Shown here piece by piece: positions 50,918-59,289 of a stretch of 64,000 nucleotides of DNA. A model generated the notes under the pieces. The model was given only the letters and a program-made list of their open reading frames with translations. It was not told where the DNA came from and ran no database searches. The translations under genes were made by a program, and so were the position numbers. The stretch comes from Streptomyces piniterrae (GTDB lineage: Bacteria; Actinomycetota; Actinomycetes; Streptomycetales; Streptomycetaceae), in assembly GCF_005048155.1 (NCBI RefSeq), contig NZ_SUMB01000001.1:124001-188000 (forward strand), written 5' to 3'. Position 1 is the stretch's first letter. Every line of letters starts with the position of its first letter.

Positions 50918-50947
50918 CGTGATTGAGTACGTACGTGATTGAGTACG
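50918..50947. repeat. Perfect 14-bp direct repeat at the LAL gene start
   Basis: CGTGATTGAGTACG occurs at 50918-50931 and 50934-50947. Each copy contains a GTG or TTG that could be read as a start, so the repeat also blurs the true start of the regulator gene. Confidence 0.6.
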
Positions 50948-50967
50948 CAACCGAAACCGGCCGCCGA

Positions 50968-53844
50968 ATGCGCGATATGGGCACCGACCGTTCCGGGCTG
51001 GTGGGCCGGGCCGCGGAATGCGCCGATCTGGCCTCGCTCGTCGAGGAGGCGGAAGGTGGCGGGCAGGCGCTGGCGCTGATCGAGGGACCGGCCGGGGTCG
51101 GGAAGAGCGCCCTGCTGGCGGCGGCCGCCCGGTACGCCGGCGGCCGCGGTCTGACCGTGCTCCAGGCGAGCTGCTGCCCGCTCGAGCAGACCATCCCGTT
51201 CGGTGTGGTCCGCCAACTGCTCGAACCGCCCCTCGACGCGGCCACGCCGGGAGAGCGGGCCTCCCTGTTGGCCGGGGCCGCCGACATCGCCCGGCCGGTC
51301 TTCGAGCAGCAGAACTCCGAAAGAGGGGACGACGACCGGATCGACGCCGACGCGCCGGAGGTCCCCTTCTCCCAGCTCCACGGGCTCTACCTGGTGGCGG
51401 TGCGGATGGCGGAGCGCACGCCGCTGCTGCTCCTGGTCGACGACGCACACCGCGCCGACCTCCGCTCCCGGCAATGGCTGACCTACCTGGCGCGCCGCCT
51501 GCGGGGCAGCCGGGTGTCCCTGGCCGTCGCCGTGCGCACCGGTGAGAGCGCGGCCGACGACGAGCTGACGGCTCAACTGGCCGCCCACCCCGGCTGCCGG
51601 CGGCTGTGGCCCGGCCCACTGTCCCCGACCGCCGCCGCGCCGTGTCTCCACACGGCGGTCGGCGCCGAACCGGCCCCCGAAGTCGCCGAGTTGTACGGAC
51701 GGGCCACCGGCGGCAACCCGTATCTGCTGCGGACGCTGGCCGACGACCTCGCCCGCAGCGGCGTACCGGCGACCGGCCCGGAGCTGCCCCGGCTGACCGC
51801 GGTGACCGCCCGCTCCCTCGTCCATCACCTGCCGGTGCTGCTGAGCCGGCACTCGCCCGAGGTCCCGGATGTGGCCGCCACGGTCGCCGTACTGGAAAGC
51901 ATCTCCAGCATGGCGCTGCTGCGGGAGGTCACCGGGCTCGACGACGTCGCCGTGGCCGGTGCGGTCACCATCCTGGAGCAGGCCGGTCTGCTGGAGCCGG
52001 GACCGCCCTGGCGGCTGCGTCATCCCCTGCTGCGGGAGGCGCTGCTGGCCCGCGCCGACCCGGCCCGCCGGCACGAGCTTCCGGCACGGGCGGCCGACGC
52101 CCTCCAGGCGCTCGGCGGGGACGTGACGGAGGTGGCGGAGCTGCTGCTCGCCACCGAGCCGGACGGACAGCCATGGCGTGTGCGGGTGCTGCGGGCCGCG
52201 GCCCAGCAGGCGCTGGACCGGCACGACATGACCCACGCCGGAGCGTGCCTGCGGCGGGCCCTGCAAGAACCGCCGGCCGAGGCCGACCGGGCGGCGATCC
52301 TCGCCCAACTGGGCATCGCCGAGGTCCACCTGGACCCGGCGGCCGCCGCCGAGCATCTGCGTACCGCGATGGACGAGGAGCCCGAACCGGCCCGGCGCGC
52401 CCAGCTGGTCGCGCACCTGGCCGAGGCGCTGACCCTTGTCGGCCGGGCCGAGGAAGCCATCGGCGTGCTGGACGCACTCGCGGACCAGATCCCCGAGGCC
52501 GACCGCGAGTCGCTCTACCGGCTGTGGGCGCAGGGCATCCTGTTGCTGCTGGAGGAGACCCCGCGGTTGGCGGATGTGTGGATCAGCCGCGGCGGCATCG
52601 GCGACGACCTGCCGGGTGACACCCCCGGCCAGCGTCTCCTGATGGCGGCGCTCGCGCTGAAGAACACCCTCACCGGCCAGTGCGCGCACACCGCCGTCGC
52701 CTTGGCCGAGCGCGCCCTGGCCCGGTGCGGTCCGCCCGCCGACCCCGTGCTCACCGGAGCCTTCGGCATCATCACGCTGCTGCACGCGGATCGGCTGGAC
52801 GAGGCCGCGGGCTGGTACCAGCGCGTGGTCGCCACCGCGCTGGACGAGCAGCCGCCGCCGATTCGGTCACTGCTCCTGTCCATCCGGACCGAGGTGGCCT
52901 ACCGGCTGGGAGACCTTCCTGCGGCCCTCGACTACAGCAGACAGGCGCTCGCCCTGGCCACGACCGACCAGCGCTACCCGCCCTGCGCCGTCTCCCAGGC
53001 CGTCCGCGTCCTGCTCGACCTCGGTGACGTTTCCGAGGCCGCCCGGCTGTGCCAGGCGCCGTTCGAAGAGCCGGTCGGCAGGCACCGGCGCTGGATACCG
53101 CTGTTCGCCGCCCGAGCCCGGCTACGGCTGACGCAGGGCCACCCCCGGGCCGCCCTGGCCGATCTGGAGGAGTGCGGCCGCCGCGCGGCGGAAGGCGGCT
53201 ACGACAACCCCGCGCTGGTCCCATGGCGCTCCGAAGCCGCCCTGATCCACCACCACCTGGGCGACCGCGCCACCGCCGCCCGCCTGGCAGGCGAGGAGTT
53301 GGAGCTCGCGCGCGCGTGGGGCAGCCCGCGCACCGTCGCCGCGAGTCTGCGCGCCCTCGGGCTGCTCCGTACGGGCCCGGCCGCGATCGACGCACTGACC
53401 GAAGCGGTCGTCCTGCTGGAATCGATACCGGCGCGCATCGACCTCGCCCATGCCCTGACCGACCTGGGCGAGGCCCTGCACAGAGACGGTCATGTCAAGG
53501 AATCCCGCGCCCGGCTCCGGCAGGCCCTCGACCTGGCCGACGCGTCCGGTGTCGCACCGTTGACCGAGCGCGTCTACCGCGCCCTGCTCGCCACCGGCGC
53601 GCGTCCACGTCGTAAACGGCTGTCCGGTGTCTCCGCGCTGACCAGCAGGGAACGGCGGATCGCCACGCTCGCGGCCGAGGGCATGACCAATCAGCAGATC
53701 GCCACCACGCTGTTCATCACCTGCCGGACCGTGGAGTTCCACCTCACCAGGGCATTTCGCAAACTCGCGGTCAATGGGCGAGGGGACCTGGCGCACGTGC
53801 TGGCCGGCGTGGACAGGGAACAGCCGGCCGGCGTCGAGGGATAG
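50968..53844 (+). CDS. Large ATP-binding LuxR (LAL) regulator
   Basis: This regulator of about 958 residues begins with an AAA NTPase module (LVGRAAECADL, P-loop GPAGVGKSA near 40-48, LLLLVDDAHRAD as Walker B), continues through an Ala/Leu-rich TPR-like region and ends with a LuxR HTH (LTSRERRIATLAAEGMTNQQIATTLFITCRTVEFHLTRAFRKL). LAL proteins activate carbon-use or antibiotic genes. No start has a good ribosome site; ATG 50968 is chosen, with TTG 50923 and GTG 50935 possible. It precedes the sigma/thioester module by 359 bp on the same strand and may control it. Confidence 0.87.
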   Translation: MRDMGTDRSGLVGRAAECADLASLVEEAEGGGQALALIEGPAGVGKSALLAAAARYAGGRGLTVLQASCCPLEQTIPFGVVRQLLEPPLDAATPGERASLLAGAADIARPVFEQQNSERGDDDRIDADAPEVPFSQLHGLYLVAVRMAERTPLLLLVDDAHRADLRSRQWLTYLARRLRGSRVSLAVAVRTGESAADDELTAQLAAHPGCRRLWPGPLSPTAAAPCLHTAVGAEPAPEVAELYGRATGGNPYLLRTLADDLARSGVPATGPELPRLTAVTARSLVHHLPVLLSRHSPEVPDVAATVAVLESISSMALLREVTGLDDVAVAGAVTILEQAGLLEPGPPWRLRHPLLREALLARADPARRHELPARAADALQALGGDVTEVAELLLATEPDGQPWRVRVLRAAAQQALDRHDMTHAGACLRRALQEPPAEADRAAILAQLGIAEVHLDPAAAAEHLRTAMDEEPEPARRAQLVAHLAEALTLVGRAEEAIGVLDALADQIPEADRESLYRLWAQGILLLLEETPRLADVWISRGGIGDDLPGDTPGQRLLMAALALKNTLTGQCAHTAVALAERALARCGPPADPVLTGAFGIITLLHADRLDEAAGWYQRVVATALDEQPPPIRSLLLSIRTEVAYRLGDLPAALDYSRQALALATTDQRYPPCAVSQAVRVLLDLGDVSEAARLCQAPFEEPVGRHRRWIPLFAARARLRLTQGHPRAALADLEECGRRAAEGGYDNPALVPWRSEAALIHHHLGDRATAARLAGEELELARAWGSPRTVAASLRALGLLRTGPAAIDALTEAVVLLESIPARIDLAHALTDLGEALHRDGHVKESRARLRQALDLADASGVAPLTERVYRALLATGARPRRKRLSGVSALTSRERRIATLAAEGMTNQQIATTLFITCRTVEFHLTRAFRKLAVNGRGDLAHVLAGVDREQPAGVEG

Positions 53845-54203
53845 ACGGGCATCGAGCGGAAATCCGCCATCAGGCGGCAATTGGACATCGAGCGGAGGGA
53901 ATCTCGCGGCCGGCCGGGCCTTCACCTGGAATCTCGCGGCCGGAATCATAAGAACGCACCGAGCGTGGCCGTCTGTCCTCCTCTTTGGGCGCTTGCCGTC
54001 CACAGATATCCGCAACCCCGCCGCAGACACCCCCGTAGGTATTTGTCGGGCGGGTCCCAGAGATAGTCACAGCTCTCTCCGCGATCCATTGTGTGCCCGG
54101 CCGCGGGCGTCATTGACTGTGGTCAGCGCCGATACGAGCAGGGCTGTTCAGCGCGTTCCGCATTCCCCTTCACGACCGATCAGAAAGGAGGTGTGCGGCA
54201 GAG
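53845..54203. other. Gap before the sigma-like gene with 16-bp repeats
   Basis: No gene is seen. GGAATCTCGCGGCCGG is repeated exactly at 53898-53913 and 53928-53943, 30 bp apart. CCGCC/GGCGG at 53864-53877 may be a weak terminator for the LAL gene. TTGACT near 54113 is a possible -35. AAAGGAGGTG at 54184-54193 is an almost complete Shine-Dalgarno match. Confidence 0.5.
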
Positions 54204-56246
54204 ATGTCCGTCCTCCAGCAGCTCGACGTCATAGGCGGCAGCGGCTCCGGCACCACTTCCGGACCGGGAAACAACCAGGAAGCGGTGCAGCCCTGGGCCG
54301 AACTGCCCGATGCGGCAATCGCCTTGGCCCTGCGCACCCCCGCGACGCGAATTCCCACGGGCCGACGGGTGTCCGCGGCGGAAGCCGAAACATCCACTGA
54401 GGATCCCCGGGCCCGCAGAAAGCAGATCGGAAAGGCCGCGGCCGAACTGCGCCGGCGTCACCTTCCCGCGCTGCTCGACTACGCCCGTCTGTGCGGACGG
54501 CCGGCATCCGCCGAGGACCTGGCCCTCGACGCGTTCCAGCACGCGGTGCGCGAAATCCGCACCGCGCCGCGTGTCGCCCAGCCGTCGCGTTACGACCTGC
54601 TCCGCCACGTCCCGAAAACCGCCGCCCGGTGGGCCGCCTCCGGCCGTCGAGCGGACCTCGCTCCCGAATTCCTCGCGTGGCTGGACGGCAATCCGCACAG
54701 CGCCACCGGCCAACCGCCCTCCGCCTCACTCCCGTTGGATGCCACTCCGGCACTACGGGCCTTCCGACGGCTTCCGGACCGCGCCCGCGCCATCCTCTGG
54801 CACACCGTCGTGGAGCACGACGACCCGGAGGAAACCGGCCGGCTTCTGGGTGTCCGGCCAAAGACCGTGCCCCTCCTGGGGCGACGCGCTCTGGAGCACT
54901 TTCGGGGCGTCTGCCTGGAAGCGCACGCCGACGCGTCCGATGGCCGGCAATGCCGCGGTTTCGGCTCCCTGCTGGAGGCCGCCACCCGCTGCGCCGACGC
55001 GCGTCCCAGCGCTGACATCGATCAGCACCTGGCCGGCTGTCCTTCCTGCACTCACGTACACACTCTGCTGGCCGGCATGAACGAGCGGCCGGACGCGACG
55101 CTGGCCGAAGCCCTCCTCCCTTGGGGCGGCGCCGCCCTGGTGGCCATGAGACGCCCCCGAACGACCACCGGGACGACGCCGAACCGGCCTCCGGGGAGAC
55201 GAGGTGCGGCCCGCCATCCCGCAGGATCCGGCCGCCGCGCCGCTTCCCACGTCGCGTCCAGGACAGCATCGGTATCCGGCGCCGGGCGGCTGCTCTCCCT
55301 CGCCGGCAAGTTCCCGGTGGCGAGCGTCACCGCGGCGGTGGGCCTCACCGTGGCGGCCGCCGCCCTGGTCCCGCTGCCGATGGTCGGCGGCAACACCGGC
55401 TCGGCCGCCGGGCCGCTGCCCTCGGACACCCCCCGCTCCACCCCCGACGGCGGCTCCGCCCCGACCCCTGCCGTCAGCACCCCACCCGAGCCCATCGCCC
55501 CACCCGCACCCAGCTACCCGCCGCCACCGACGAACCCGCCCCTGCCCAGGCTCTCGCTTCTGCCCGACCGGCACTCGGCGGGCGTCGCCGAGCCCTGCCC
55601 GCGCGGGGCGGGCCGGGACACCGCGGACTGCCACCAGGCCACCCACGGTCACACACCGCCCGCCCCGCACAGCGCGCCCGCCCCGCCACATCCCGACCAC
55701 TCGAATTCGGCCCTCCCACTTCCCGCGTCGGTTCAGGCACACGCCAAGGTCGGCACGGATACGTCCGTCACCTCGTACCTGGAACTCCTCAACGGCCGGT
55801 CCAGCCTGCGCCTCGACGTCGGGCACCAATTCCCGAAGATCGGTGCCGACGTCCTCGCCAGTCCCCTGGGCGCCGACGTCCTCGCCAGGCCCCTGGGTGC
55901 CGACGTCCTTGCCCACACCCTGGATTCCGGTGGCGGCCTGCATGCCCGGGTCGGGGTCGGGCACCTCACGTCCTCGGCAGGCGAACCCGAGCACGACACA
56001 CAACTCCTCCCTTGTGCGTCGGCCGGCCGGGTCATCCCCCTGGGCAGTCGCGTATTCCCCGACCAGAGCTCAGCTCGGACTGCCTCGGACGACAACTCAG
56101 GCGGTGGAGTCGGAATTCCGGCGATCCAACCCCAGCCCCAGCCCCGTCAGACATGGCTCACCGGGGAAACGGCCTCGATGCCGCCCAGGCAACAACTCCC
56201 GCCCAGAGACAGCCTCTTCGCGCCCCTCGCGGCAGACAAGGACTGA
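54204..56246 (+). CDS. ECF-like sigma factor fused to zf-HC2 anti-sigma domain and membrane anchor
   Basis: This 680-residue protein has sigma-2-like helices at about 83-118, a sigma-4-like region at 190-235 (LPDRARAILWHTVVEHDDPEETGRLLGV then ALEHFR), and a zinc-finger anti-sigma motif His275-x3-Cys279-x2-Cys282. A membrane helix near 368-392 and an exported Pro/Ser-rich tail follow, with three GADVLA repeats near 548-575. The order matches one-component ECF groups in which the anti-sigma part is fused in cis (ECF52-like). It would hold itself at the membrane until a signal or proteolysis frees the sigma part. The next gene starts six bases after its stop. Confidence 0.72.
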   Translation: MSVLQQLDVIGGSGSGTTSGPGNNQEAVQPWAELPDAAIALALRTPATRIPTGRRVSAAEAETSTEDPRARRKQIGKAAAELRRRHLPALLDYARLCGRPASAEDLALDAFQHAVREIRTAPRVAQPSRYDLLRHVPKTAARWAASGRRADLAPEFLAWLDGNPHSATGQPPSASLPLDATPALRAFRRLPDRARAILWHTVVEHDDPEETGRLLGVRPKTVPLLGRRALEHFRGVCLEAHADASDGRQCRGFGSLLEAATRCADARPSADIDQHLAGCPSCTHVHTLLAGMNERPDATLAEALLPWGGAALVAMRRPRTTTGTTPNRPPGRRGAARHPAGSGRRAASHVASRTASVSGAGRLLSLAGKFPVASVTAAVGLTVAAAALVPLPMVGGNTGSAAGPLPSDTPRSTPDGGSAPTPAVSTPPEPIAPPAPSYPPPPTNPPLPRLSLLPDRHSAGVAEPCPRGAGRDTADCHQATHGHTPPAPHSAPAPPHPDHSNSALPLPASVQAHAKVGTDTSVTSYLELLNGRSSLRLDVGHQFPKIGADVLASPLGADVLARPLGADVLAHTLDSGGGLHARVGVGHLTSSAGEPEHDTQLLPCASAGRVIPLGSRVFPDQSSARTASDDNSGGGVGIPAIQPQPQPRQTWLTGETASMPPRQQLPPRDSLFAPLAADKD

Positions 56247-56252
56247 TTTCAG

Positions 56253-57410
56253 ATGCGCGTATCGACAATGAGCGGTGTCGTGTTCGCCGCGGCCCTGCTG
56301 GCAACCAGTGGCGTGACGTCGAGCGGTATCGCGGCCGCCGAGCCGACCAAGACGGCCGCCGGCGACAGCGCGACCGTCGCCACTCTCGGGCGGTTCCTGC
56401 ACAGTGACACGATCGATGTGCCGGGTGCGGACGGCGGTCCGCGCGAAGGCGGCACCATGACTCTCCGGCTCCGCGGCGAACCGCTTGAGGTGTACTGCGT
56501 CGATTTCCACCACCCGACACACACCGGTGTCCGCTACTCGGAAACAGACTGGAAGAAAACGACGCTGTCGGGGAACCGGGACGCCGGAAAGATCGCCTGG
56601 ATCCTCAACCACTCCTACCCCGGCACAACGATCCATCGCATCGCTTCCACCACCGGTATCCGCGGGCTGACCGCAGACGCGGCGGCGGCCGCCACTCAGG
56701 CCGCCATCTGGCACTTCTCGGACAAAGTCGATGCCAGGCCGCGTAATCCAAGCGCCGCGAGACTCACCGACTGGCTTGAGAGCCATGCCACGAAACTGGC
56801 GGAGCCCCGCCCCTCGCTACGGCTTTCCCCGTCGCATTCCGCCGGAAAGCCCGGCGAGAAGATCGGCCCGATAACGTTGACCACCAGCGCCGCCGAAGTC
56901 CGGCTACGGACGAGCGCGCCCTCAGGCGTGCAGGTCGTCGACGAGCACGGCGCACCGGTCAGCACGGCCTCGGACGGCGACAAGCTCTTCATCTCCGCGA
57001 ATTCGACCAACTCCGTGAACTCCGAGAACTCTGCGAACTCTGCGAACTCCGAGAACTCCACTGCGGTAAGGAATGCGAAACTGGCCGCCACGGCGACGGT
57101 CAAGGTACCCGTCGGACGCGCCTTCACCGCACAGGACGCAGCCACCCAGACGATGATCCTCGCCGGCTCCGCACCCGTTTCCCTCGCCGCCGAGGCGACC
57201 GTCGAATGGATACCGCCCCGCGAGGCGCTCTCCTCGCCGGCCGCCAGGCATCACAGCCCGGCCGCTGCCCCCCACCTCGCCCAAACCGGCAGCAGCGCGA
57301 CGCCATTGTTCGCGATTACCGCATCCCTCTTCGTGGCGATGGGTGGCGCAATGGTCTTCTTCTGCTGCCGGGGCCGCCTGCCGTTCCGCAGGTGCGCGCG
57401 GCGGAGATGA
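56253..57410 (+). CDS. Thioester-domain (TQXA) LAxTG surface protein
   Basis: The 385-residue protein has a signal peptide (about 29 residues), then a thioester/TQXA domain: Cys82 in YCVDF and Gln149 in ATQAAIW, the pair that forms an internal Cys-Gln thioester able to bond covalently to host or matrix surfaces. A second beta domain follows, with an Asn/Ser repeat (NSTNS, NSENS, NSANS) at 250-269. The C-terminus has LAQTG (342-346), a membrane helix and Arg-rich tail, the signal for class E sortase. It starts six bases after the sigma-like gene and overlaps the next gene by four, so all three are coupled. Confidence 0.85.
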   Translation: MRVSTMSGVVFAAALLATSGVTSSGIAAAEPTKTAAGDSATVATLGRFLHSDTIDVPGADGGPREGGTMTLRLRGEPLEVYCVDFHHPTHTGVRYSETDWKKTTLSGNRDAGKIAWILNHSYPGTTIHRIASTTGIRGLTADAAAAATQAAIWHFSDKVDARPRNPSAARLTDWLESHATKLAEPRPSLRLSPSHSAGKPGEKIGPITLTTSAAEVRLRTSAPSGVQVVDEHGAPVSTASDGDKLFISANSTNSVNSENSANSANSENSTAVRNAKLAATATVKVPVGRAFTAQDAATQTMILAGSAPVSLAAEATVEWIPPREALSSPAARHHSPAAAPHLAQTGSSATPLFAITASLFVAMGGAMVFFCCRGRLPFRRCARRR

Positions 57411-57700
57411 GTAGCCGTACGGATACGCCGGCCCGCCCCGCCTGCGATGTTGGCCCGATGAACCACTCGACCTCGACATCCGCCGGGCCGGCCGGCCACA
57501 TGGCCGCGACAGCGCTGGGCATCCTGCTGTGGCTGGCCACGGCCGTCTGCCTCGGCCGTCTCGTGCTCCAGTGGGCGAAGCCGTTGGGTCGCCTGCTGTT
57601 GGCCGCGGTCGCCGGGATGTTCGGCGTCGATCTTTCGCTGGACACCGGGCCGCGGACGGGCTCGCTCCTGCTCGCCATCGGTGCCGCCGCCGTCGCATGA
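57407..57700 (+). CDS. Small membrane protein coupled to the surface protein
   Basis: ATG 57407 overlaps the stop of the thioester protein (ATGA). The 97-residue product has a short soluble start and two or three hydrophobic segments (ALGILLWLATAVCLGRLVL, then LLLAAVAGMFGVDL and SLLLAIGAAAVA). A later ATG at 57458 is possible. No family is recognised. Translational coupling suggests a helper in anchoring or membrane signalling for the surface protein and the sigma-like protein. Confidence 0.6.
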   Translation: MSSRTDTPARPACDVGPMNHSTSTSAGPAGHMAATALGILLWLATAVCLGRLVLQWAKPLGRLLLAAVAGMFGVDLSLDTGPRTGSLLLAIGAAAVA

Positions 57701-57739
57701 CCGCTTGCGCCCCCCGTCGGGAGGCGATCGGCGGCCCTG

Positions 57740-58144
57740 CTAGTCGCGCTCCGCGCTCCCCTTCTCCGCCTTCTCCGCGTTCTTCTCCTTGATCCGCGCC
57801 GCTTCCTTCCGGACGTCCGCCTGCGTGGCGCGTTCCTTCTGAAGCCACTCGGGGCTCTCCGCCTTCAGCGCCTCGATCTGCTCCGTGGTGAGGGCTTCGG
57901 TGACGCCGCCACGCGCGAGACCCGAGATGGAGACACCGAGCTTCGCCGCGACCACCGGACGGGGGTGCGGACCGTTGCGCCGCAGCTCCCGCAGCCACTC
58001 GGGCGGATCGGCCTGCAGTGCGTTCAGCTCGGTGCGCGAGACGACACCCTCCTGGAATTCGGCGGGGGTGGCCTCGAGGTACACACCCAGCTTCTTCGCC
58101 GCGGTCGCGGGCTTCATTGTCTGGGTGCTCTTGTGCGACGTCAT
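57740..58144 (-). CDS. DUF5997 family protein
   Basis: This 134-residue protein matches what I know as DUF5997: TMKPATAAKKLGVYLEATPAEFQ at the start, then RPVVAAKLGVSISGLARGGVTEALTTEQIEAL, in which two KKLGV/AKLGV segments look like paired short DNA-binding or helical repeats. The Lys/Glu-rich tail is disordered. Function is unknown. ATG 58144 follows TACCCT by seven bases with no ribosome site, so the mRNA is likely leaderless. It is divergent, 58 bp apart, from the LysR-like protein, a pairing I recall as common in Streptomyces. Confidence 0.8.
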   Translation of the reverse strand: MTSHKSTQTMKPATAAKKLGVYLEATPAEFQEGVVSRTELNALQADPPEWLRELRRNGPHPRPVVAAKLGVSISGLARGGVTEALTTEQIEALKAESPEWLQKERATQADVRKEAARIKEKNAEKAEKGSAERD

Positions 58145-58151
58145 GGTGTCA

Positions 58152-58196
58152 AGGGTATCGAGCGTGTGCGCTACCTCTGACCACGACCGGTAGCCT
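58152..58196. promoter_or_regulatory. Back-to-back leaderless promoters of the DUF5997/LysR-like pair
   Basis: TACCCT on the minus strand (58152-58157) and TAGCCT on the plus strand (58191-58196) lie seven and six bases before the divergent starts. The two -35 regions must overlap in the 33 bp between them, so the genes are probably co-regulated. Confidence 0.5.
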
Positions 58197-58202
58197 GGCG
58201 CG

Positions 58203-59027
58203 GTGACAGGCTCGGAAGAATCCCCTTCGTTCCCGGAAGAATCGTCTTCGTTCCGGCTCGCGTATGTCCCGGGAGTGACGCCCAGCAAGTGGGTGCGGAT
58301 CTGGAACGAGCGCCTGCCGGACGTCCCGCTGACCCTCATCCCGGTATCCGCCGCCGAAGCGTCCGACGTACTGCTGAGCGGCGGCGCCGACGCGGCTTTC
58401 CTGCGGTTGCCGGTCGACCGGACGCACCTCAGCGCGATCCCGCTCTACACGGAGACGACGGTGGTCGTGGTCCCGAAGGACCACGTCGTGGCGGCGGTGG
58501 ACGAGGTGTCCGCCGACGATCTCGCCGACGACATCCTGCTGCATCCCCTCGACGACACCCTCGACTGGGAGCGTCCTCCGGGACGGCCCGCGATCGAGCG
58601 CCCCGCCACGACGGCCGACGCCATCGAGCTGGTGGCGGCGGGCGTGGGCCTGCTGATCGTTCCGCAGTCGCTCGCCCGTCTGCACCACCGCAAGGACCTC
58701 ACCTACCGCCCGGTCACGGGCACCCCCGAGTCGCGCGTCGCGCTGTCGTGGCCGGAGGAGAAGACCACCGACCTGGTGGAGGACTTCATCGGGATCGTCC
58801 GCGGGCGGACGGTCAACAGCACACGGGGCCGCCCCCAGGCCCAGACCCAGGCCCGATCCCAGTCCCAGGCGCAGCCGAAGGGCAAGCGCGCCGATGCCGC
58901 CGGCGCACGCCGGAAGCCCGCCGCCGGCAAGTCGACCGGCAAGAGTCCGTCGTCCGGCAAGAGCGCACGCAGCGGTTCCGGCGGCCCCAAGGGCGGCAAG
59001 CGCGGCAAACCCCGCCGCCGGTCGTAG
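58203..59027 (+). CDS. LysR substrate-binding-domain protein without HTH
   Basis: This 274-residue protein consists of a LysR-type ligand-binding fold (FRLAYVPGVTPSKWVRIWNERLPDVPLTL through VVPKDHVVAAV and GVGLLIVPQSLARL) but lacks the N-terminal HTH. Its last 75 residues are a Lys/Arg/Ser/Gly-rich tail that could bind nucleic acid. It may sense a ligand and act with the divergent DUF5997 partner, which supplies candidate DNA-binding segments; that pairing is inference. GTG 58203 follows TAGCCT by six bases, a leaderless layout. Confidence 0.8.
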   Translation: MTGSEESPSFPEESSSFRLAYVPGVTPSKWVRIWNERLPDVPLTLIPVSAAEASDVLLSGGADAAFLRLPVDRTHLSAIPLYTETTVVVVPKDHVVAAVDEVSADDLADDILLHPLDDTLDWERPPGRPAIERPATTADAIELVAAGVGLLIVPQSLARLHHRKDLTYRPVTGTPESRVALSWPEEKTTDLVEDFIGIVRGRTVNSTRGRPQAQTQARSQSQAQPKGKRADAAGARRKPAAGKSTGKSPSSGKSARSGSGGPKGGKRGKPRRRS

Positions 59028-59057
59028 CCCCGGTCGTACCGTCCGCGCGCGGACTGC

Positions 59058-59269
59058 TCAACGACCGTGGCCAGTTCAACGACCGTGGCCCGTACGCCTC
59101 TTACCGGACGTCGACCGCCGGGCGACTCCGCCCCCTAACCAGGGGAAACTCCGGCTAACCAGGGGAAACTCGGGGATTCTCGTCGTGTGTTACCGGCCGT
59201 CCCCGGTGCCGGATGAGAAGATCGTGTCCAGCATCGGCATCGGCATCGGCCCCGAGCGATTACTCGCTC
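59058..59269. repeat. Cluster of direct and inverted repeats before a small membrane protein gene
   Basis: In one 260-bp gap there are TCAACGACCGTGGCC twice (59058-59072, 59076-59090), CTAACCAGGGGAAACTC twice (59135-59151, 59155-59171) and the inverted repeat GAGCGA/TCGCTC (59254-59269). The second pair has a 20-bp period, about two helical turns. They probably bind regulators of the gene at 59290. Confidence 0.55.
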
Positions 59270-59289
59270 CCGCGCAGTTGGGAGTTGAT

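Larger units (their letters stand above)
50001..50967. other. Long intergenic region with hairpin, palindrome and repeats
   Basis: No convincing gene is seen in 967 bp. From left to right: a nested hairpin at 50185-50231 (AAGCGCCCCGCG and CGCGGGGCGCTT enclosing CCGAC/GTCGG), two CGGCGGGCCCAT copies near 50341-50367, a perfect palindrome TGAATGCATTCA at 50368-50379, an AT-rich tandem pair at 50494-50521 and a 14-bp repeat at 50918-50947. It must contain the promoters of the iorBA operon and of the LAL regulator. Confidence 0.5.
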
